Source: Enterobacter sp. BIGb0383 (GTDB taxonomy: Bacteria > Pseudomonadota > Gammaproteobacteria > Enterobacterales > Enterobacteriaceae). Taken from it: 64,000 nt of DNA. Shown in pieces: positions 59,714 to 64,000 of this stretch. The stretch is taken from NCBI RefSeq assembly GCF_003751845.1, contig NZ_RJKQ01000002.1, positions 682,001-746,000 of the forward strand. The letters are read 5' to 3'. The position numbers and the translations under genes are program-made. Under the pieces are notes generated by a model. It made no database searches and was not told where the DNA came from. It saw only the letters and a list, made by a program, of their open reading frames with translations. Within the stretch, counting starts at the first letter, position 1. Each line of letters begins with the position of its first letter.

Positions 59714-61865
59714 CTTGTGGCTCCGCCTGCTCAACCATCGATTTAAGGGTGACGAAATCCGGCTTACCGCTGCCCAACAGCGGCAGCTGTTTAAGGAAGC
59801 GAATATCTCGCGGTACCGCCAGCTCAGGAATGCCCTGGGCACGTGCCTGCTGCTGTAGCTGTTCGCGGGTCAGTTGCTCGTCGGTAGTAAACAGTACCAG
59901 CGCTTCGCCTTTGGCGGCGTCACTTTTACTGACCGTGGCGTGCATTTTCTCCGCCGAGACGGCAAGAGCCAGCTGCTCAACCACTTCCAGCGACACCATC
60001 TCACCGGCAATTTTAGCGAAGCGTTTGGCGCGGCCCTGAATCTGAATAAAGCCCTGCTCGTCGAAGGCGACGATATCCCCGGTGTCATACCAGCCGCTCT
60101 CCAGTTCGCCCTCGGCATTTTCCGCCGTCGGCGTTTCCAGCACGCCCGGGCGTTCAACCCGCAGATAGCCGTTCATCACGTTCGGCCCTTTAAGCTGCAG
60201 ACGACCGCCTTTTTCGATCCCCGGGACGGAGAGCAGACGCGCATCCATGCCCGGCAGCAGACGACCGACGGTGCCCGGCTTCGCCGCCATCGGCACGTTA
60301 ATCGACACCACAGGCGCGCATTCGGTCACGCCGTAGCCTTCAAGAATGCGCAGGCCGAACTTATCCTGCCAGATCTGTTTCGTCGCCGACTGCAGTTTTT
60401 CCGCCCCGGCCACCACGTAGCGCAGACGGTAGAAATCATACGGATTGGCGAAGCGGGCATAGTGGCCGAGGAACGTTGAAGTGCCGAACAGCACCGTACA
60501 GTTGCGGTCATACACCAGCTCAGGCACGATACGATAATGCAGCGGGCTGGGATAGAGGAACACTTCCGCCCCGGTAAACAGCGGGGTAAACAGGCCCACG
60601 GTCAGCCCGAAGGAGTGGAACAGCGGCAGCGCCGACATAAAGCGGTCATTGGCGGTAAAGTCGGCGATGGTTTTAATCTGCTCAACGTTAGCCAGAATAC
60701 TTTTATGGCTGTGGACAACGCCTTTCGGATTGCCCTCTGAGCCGGAGGTAAACAGGATAATCGCCGCCGATTCCGGCTGCTGCTTCACCTGCGCCAGGCG
60801 CGGCATCAGCAGGTGCGAAAAGATCCACAGTTTGTCCTGACGAGTGACATCCCCTTTCAGATCCTCCAGGAAAACCCAGCGTACCTGGGTGAGCTGCTCC
60901 GGCAGATGCCACAGCTTGCCCTTGTCGAGGAACTGACGTGAGGTAAAGACGGTTTTAATTTCCGCCGCGCTAATGGCGCTGGTCAGCCCTTTGACTCCGG
61001 CAGTGTAGTTCATCATCGCCGGAATACGTCCGCGAGCCACCGCCCCGAAAATTACCGCCGCGCTGATGGCCGCATTAGGCAGCATCAGACCGATGGTTTC
61101 GCCTTTCGCGCTGTATTTTTCAAGGATACGGGCAACAAACAGGGTTTTCATCAGCAGCTTGCGATAACTGTCCGGCGTGAAGTTAATATCCTCGATACAG
61201 GCTTTTCCCGCACCGTAGCGATCCTGCGCGCTGAGCAGCGCCTCATACAGGGTTTCACGCGGCCGCACCGCCATCCGGGCTTCCATCATTATCTGATGCA
61301 ACACCTCTCCGGCGATCCGCCGACGGTCGCGTGCACGCGGCGCGTCGGGCATCTGGATCTGCGTAGGCGGCAGCAGATGCAGGGTAATACGCGGGAACAG
61401 ACGACGCTTAACCAGCCCTTTCAGACGGCTGAAGTGGGTTAACTCCGCGCCTTCAATACGCAAAGGCACCAGGGTTGCGCCGGACTTCGCCGCGACAAAC
61501 CCTGCGCCTTCGTAGATTTTCATCAGCGAGCCGGTTACCGAAAGCCGCCCTTCCGGGAAGATCACCACGGGACGCCCCTGTTCAACCAACCGCACCAGAT
61601 GCTTGATGGACATCGGCCGCGTCGGGTCCAGCGGAACAAAATCGATAATCGAACGCAGCCAGCGCATAAACCAGCGCTCACTGATCGATGAGTAGACCGC
61701 AAAAACCGGCCGCACCGGCAGGAACAACGCCAGCAGGATCCCGTCAATAAAGGAGACGTGATTCGGGGTAATCAGCACCTTCTGTTGAGACAGCGCCGCC
61801 GTGTCACCGGTTATCCGTACGCGGTACAGCAGGCGGAAGAGGAAACGAAACAGTCCAAATAACAT
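59706..61865 (-). CDS. aas: Bifunctional acyl-ACP synthetase / 2-acyl-GPE acyltransferase
   Basis: Aas re-acylates lysophosphatidylethanolamine on the inner membrane, using fatty acids activated onto ACP. It has 719 residues, as in E. coli. The N-terminal PlsC-type acyltransferase has the H-x4-D motif in [19 protein letters not shown] and [12 protein letters not shown]. The C-terminal AMP-binding synthetase domain has the P-loop [20 protein letters not shown] and [16 protein letters not shown]. It is followed by lplT with overlap. The 213 bases upstream hold its promoter. Confidence 0.97.
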   Translation of the reverse strand: MLFGLFRFLFRLLYRVRITGDTAALSQQKVLITPNHVSFIDGILLALFLPVRPVFAVYSSISERWFMRWLRSIIDFVPLDPTRPMSIKHLVRLVEQGRPVVIFPEGRLSVTGSLMKIYEGAGFVAAKSGATLVPLRIEGAELTHFSRLKGLVKRRLFPRITLHLLPPTQIQMPDAPRARDRRRIAGEVLHQIMMEARMAVRPRETLYEALLSAQDRYGAGKACIEDINFTPDSYRKLLMKTLFVARILEKYSAKGETIGLMLPNAAISAAVIFGAVARGRIPAMMNYTAGVKGLTSAISAAEIKTVFTSRQFLDKGKLWHLPEQLTQVRWVFLEDLKGDVTRQDKLWIFSHLLMPRLAQVKQQPESAAIILFTSGSEGNPKGVVHSHKSILANVEQIKTIADFTANDRFMSALPLFHSFGLTVGLFTPLFTGAEVFLYPSPLHYRIVPELVYDRNCTVLFGTSTFLGHYARFANPYDFYRLRYVVAGAEKLQSATKQIWQDKFGLRILEGYGVTECAPVVSINVPMAAKPGTVGRLLPGMDARLLSVPGIEKGGRLQLKGPNVMNGYLRVERPGVLETPTAENAEGELESGWYDTGDIVAFDEQGFIQIQGRAKRFAKIAGEMVSLEVVEQLALAVSAEKMHATVSKSDAAKGEALVLFTTDEQLTREQLQQQARAQGIPELAVPRDIRFLKQLPLLGSGKPDFVTLKSMVEQAEPQDA

Positions 61866-62078
61866 ATCAACTCCATTTGCCAGACAAACAATGGATATCA
61901 GGTTACATGAGAAGGATAGCCGGAGCGACTGTTTATGGTGTCTGAAGCACTGCCGTATGACAGACTCACAGGGATATTTAACTCAATAGATTATGTTCAT
62001 TTCTGGAAGCTTTTTCTCCATTAAGCACGCTAATACCGCTGATACAATATCAGTTCACTGGTTAACTATAGGTATAAT
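61866..62078. other. Intergenic region between aas and the methyltransferase-fold gene
   Basis: This 213-base gap between divergent genes is AT-rich toward the right, where base composition changes. In E. coli the sRNA genes omrA and omrB lie beyond aas; no matching sequence or sRNA-like terminator is visible here. TATAAT at 62073-62078 touches the next start codon and is too close to act as the -10 of a normal leader for it. Confidence 0.5.
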
Positions 62079-62912
62079 ATGGAAAATTTCCTGGAGCCCG
62101 ACCAACTGCTTCAATCGTTAAGCTTTACTGAAATAGGTGAACGCCTGAATGTAAAGATAAAAAGCGGTAATCAACCCGACCTCACGCCTTATGCCGGAAG
62201 AAATATTATTTTTGACGACATTATCCTCAAACGAAATCTGACAGATAATCATTACGAAGATCAGTGCACGGCAAAATACTACTTTGATATATTTAATACA
62301 ATCAAAGCCACTCTGGGCGAGGCAACCCGAATTGTTGAAGTGGGCGTTTTCATGGGTGGCAGCACGTCCATTTTAGCCGGTTGTGCGCACTATCTCGGCA
62401 TGGAACTGGATTTAATTGATATTTGCCCTAATTTTTTACAGTTTGCCCGGGAACGTGCCCGCCGCAGCTACCCTGACGCCGTAGAGAGTCGAGTCAGAAT
62501 GTTCCATGGCTCACTTCCGGAATATGTCAGAGATGTGTTGAAAAAAGAAGATAACATCAAGGTCATTATTCATCATGACGGCTCCCACTCCTTTGAACAA
62601 GTTATTCGGGATTTAGGCAGTCTCTATTACATCAGAAATAATGTACATAGCCTGTTGATACAGGACACAAACCTTCGCGGCATGCCAAAATATTTTAATT
62701 TCGTGGACTCCGCCGTATTTTCTATTTTCGGCCGGGATGTCAACTATGCCCCATTGGGATCGGTTTATCAAAGTACGGTGGGCCCCAACCAATGGGAAGG
62801 CAACTATGTAATGCCTGGCGAACCGGAAGGCATGTATATTCCGCTTAGCCATAATAAGTTTCACTACCCTCACCCAAGGATTACACTTGGGGATTTTTTT
62901 GAGGAAACTTAA
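62079..62912 (+). CDS. Class I SAM-dependent methyltransferase-fold protein (CmcI/TylF-like)
   Basis: This 277-residue protein was not recognised as a named gene. It has a Rossmann methyltransferase core: motif I RIVEVGVFMGGSTSILAG (about residues 84-101), an acidic strand-2 end in LDLIDICPN, and the HDGSHSFEQVIRDLGSLYYI segment typical of CmcI/TylF-type and Methyltransf_24 proteins, where the Asp and His lie near the metal site. Substrate is unknown; this fold methylates sugars and small molecules and also occurs in surface-polysaccharide genes. The coding sequence is AT-rich compared with the backbone, which suggests transfer. It is convergent with the adhesin gene. Confidence 0.75.
   Translation: MENFLEPDQLLQSLSFTEIGERLNVKIKSGNQPDLTPYAGRNIIFDDIILKRNLTDNHYEDQCTAKYYFDIFNTIKATLGEATRIVEVGVFMGGSTSILAGCAHYLGMELDLIDICPNFLQFARERARRSYPDAVESRVRMFHGSLPEYVRDVLKKEDNIKVIIHHDGSHSFEQVIRDLGSLYYIRNNVHSLLIQDTNLRGMPKYFNFVDSAVFSIFGRDVNYAPLGSVYQSTVGPNQWEGNYVMPGEPEGMYIPLSHNKFHYPHPRITLGDFFEET
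62873..62899 (+). terminator. Terminator-like hairpin inside the 3' end of the methyltransferase-fold gene
   Basis: CCCAAG (62873-62878) pairs with CTTGGG (62886-62891) around GATTACA, followed by GATTTTTTT. The T-tract ends about 13 bases before the stop codon, so the terminator is within the last codons. Confidence 0.6.
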
Positions 62913-62995
62913 AGAATTCCAGCTCTAATTCAAAGGATACTAGATCCCACTAAAAAATACATTGTAATTTAAAATTTACGCTGCAAAAAGAAACA

Positions 62996-63022
62996 TTAAA
63001 AGACGGCCACCTTAGGCCGTCT
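62996..63022 (-). terminator. Rho-independent terminator after the adhesin gene
   Basis: On the minus strand an 8-bp stem (63015-63022 with 63001-63008, loop of six) is followed by TTTAATGTTTCTTTTT, 17 bases beyond the adhesin stop. Confidence 0.75.
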
Positions 63023-63039
63023 CAATCACCAGGGAAACA

Positions 63040-64000
63040 TTACATGCTTGCAGAACATGCTACATATACGCTCCCTCTATCGTAACCGACTTGATAATCA
63101 TTATAAAGATAACCATTCTCCAGGCTTGTTAAATAATGATAACCTTCAGGACCAATATCATTGGCCCAATATGTTATATCCGTACCCCATCCGTAAGCCT
63201 TAACATTCCCCCATTCGCCCCATAGGGTCCCAACATCTCTGTGGCCGGATTTGTTAACCCCTGCATTGGTTATGATTTCATAGGGCGGAAGAGCAAAACC
63301 CATTTTATTACAAACCCCTGTTGCATTTGATATTGTATATCTATTTACTCCAGCACTGACAAACCAATGAGCAATTTTAAATGAATATGTTAAATTACCA
63401 CCATCAGAAGTGGACACAATTTTTATAGACGCATCCGCTTCTCCTCGACCGGGTTCATCAATAATAGTAACGACGCCATTACCATCAACATCAACCCAAG
63501 TCCGATTGGATGTAAAAATATACTTATCACTCCCGCCATTATCATTTACATTTATTTTAAACTCCGCATTCTTAAATGCGGTCGTAGGAAAACCATCATT
63601 AACGTTAAAAGTATAGCCATTTGCAGTAACATCTAATTGAGGCTGTATTTTTTTAATGCATGCCACGTGCACACTGCCCCGGTCTTGCCCAACTTTATAA
63701 TCATCATAAAGAAAACCATTAACGAGATTGACTAAATAATGATATCCTTGTGGGCCATTATCATTTGTCCAGTATGTTATACTCGTATCCCATCCATAAA
63801 TTTTAACATCACCCCATTCCCCCCACAGACTACCTACATTTCTTTTACCTGTCTCATTCACTTCTGCGGGAGTTAATTTTTTGTAAGGCGATAATGTATA
63901 TCCAATGTTGCTACAGTAATTCTCAGCACTAGATATTTTATATTGTTCCTTGCCTGCATAAGCAAACCAATACCTTAAATAAAACTTATAATATAAAACT
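63040..64000 (-). CDS. Large Ig-repeat adhesin, C-terminal part with duplicated terminal domain
   Basis: The frame is open to the window edge, so this is the last 319 codons of a longer protein; a GTG at 63861 is internal. It shows two copies of a domain of about 100 residues with the landmarks WF-AG, a first Cys, VG(S/T)LWGEWG, DITYW, GP-GYHYL, NG-LY-DY and DRGSV-VAC, with the second Cys at the end. The copies are about 63046-63365 and 63655-64000, and an Ig-like domain of about 95 residues lies between them. The Cys pair at the domain ends recalls the disulfide-closed terminal domain of invasin/intimin proteins and the adhesion domain of Salmonella RatA/RatB. AT-rich codons suggest horizontal acquisition. 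The receptor is unknown. Confidence 0.8.
   Translation of the reverse strand, partial: VLYYKFYLRYWFAYAGKEQYKISSAENYCSNIGYTLSPYKKLTPAEVNETGKRNVGSLWGEWGDVKIYGWDTSITYWTNDNGPQGYHYLVNLVNGFLYDDYKVGQDRGSVHVACIKKIQPQLDVTANGYTFNVNDGFPTTAFKNAEFKINVNDNGGSDKYIFTSNRTWVDVDGNGVVTIIDEPGRGEADASIKIVSTSDGGNLTYSFKIAHWFVSAGVNRYTISNATGVCNKMGFALPPYEIITNAGVNKSGHRDVGTLWGEWGNVKAYGWGTDITYWANDIGPEGYHYLTSLENGYLYNDYQVGYDRGSVYVACSASM

Noticed and set aside
62073-62078. Perfect TATAAT directly before the methyltransferase-fold start codon
   Set aside because: Used as a -10 element it would start transcription inside the gene. No good -35 stands at the right distance, so it was not called a promoter.
63040-63861. Complete 273-codon gene starting at the GTG at 63861
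   Set aside because: The frame stays open and homologous (second copy of the terminal domain) up to the window edge, so this GTG is an internal Val codon.

Overview
The window is a chromosomal segment of a member of the Enterobacteriaceae. Gene order follows the Escherichia coli 62-64 min region closely (rlmD-barA-gudDXP-yqcA-truC-yqcC-csrB-syd-queF-ppnN-sdaC-sdaB-xni ... rlmM-ygdD-gcvA-gcvB-ygdI-csdAE-tcdA-mltA-metZWV-amiC-argA-recD-recB-ptrA-recC-ppdCBA-thyA-lgt-ptsP-rppH-mutH-ygdR-tas-lplT-aas). The GC-rich backbone and the differences from E. coli suggest a genus near Enterobacter, Lelliottia or Klebsiella; the genus cannot be fixed from sequence alone. No insertion sequence, prophage, integrase or CRISPR array was seen.

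Layout. 1-3.1 kb: start of rlmD and the divergent sensor kinase gene barA. 3.1-8.4 kb: D-glucarate uptake and breakdown (gudP-gudX-gudD, then a glycerate kinase behind a hairpin). 8.8-11.6 kb: yqcA-truC-yqcC, the CsrA-sponge sRNA csrB with an upstream UvrY palindrome, and syd. BarA and its final RNA output csrB are therefore about 7 kb apart. 11.6-18 kb: queF, ppnN, the serine uptake and deamination pair sdaC-sdaB, and xni. 18-26.4 kb: a complete-looking citrate fermentation block (dpiBA regulators, citCDEFX, citT) where E. coli K-12 has its fucose genes; citG is absent and CitF has a shortened N-terminus.

26.5-34 kb: rlmM-ygdD, the GcvA regulator with its divergent sRNA gcvB, the CsdA-CsdE-TcdA tRNA ct6A modification genes, mltA, and three identical initiator tRNA genes. 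34-48.5 kb: amiC, argA with a pair of ARG boxes, and the RecBCD genes with ptrA. 48.6-55.1 kb: four small pseudopilin-type genes ahead of recC, then thyA-lgt and ptsP-rppH. 55.1-57.9 kb: a long DnaA-box-rich gap matching the expected DARS2 site, mutH, the lipoprotein gene ygdR (ygdQ is missing) and tas.

The most notable unexplained element is in the tas-lplT gap (58.0-58.5 kb). A 27-codon minus-strand gene encodes a hydrophobic, Lys/Arg/Glu-spaced helix like the type I toxins TisB, ShoB and ZorO. It has a strong ribosome binding site, a self-pairing leader and a hairpin terminator. A divergent plus-strand unit of about 84 nt has its own promoter and terminator and carries a 24-nt near-copy of the complement of the toxin leader. 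This is the architecture of an shoB/ohsC or zorO/orzO type I toxin-antitoxin pair. After aas (61.9 kb to the end) the DNA becomes AT-rich and holds an accessory methyltransferase-fold gene and the 3' part of a large adhesin whose C-terminal binding-type domain is present twice.
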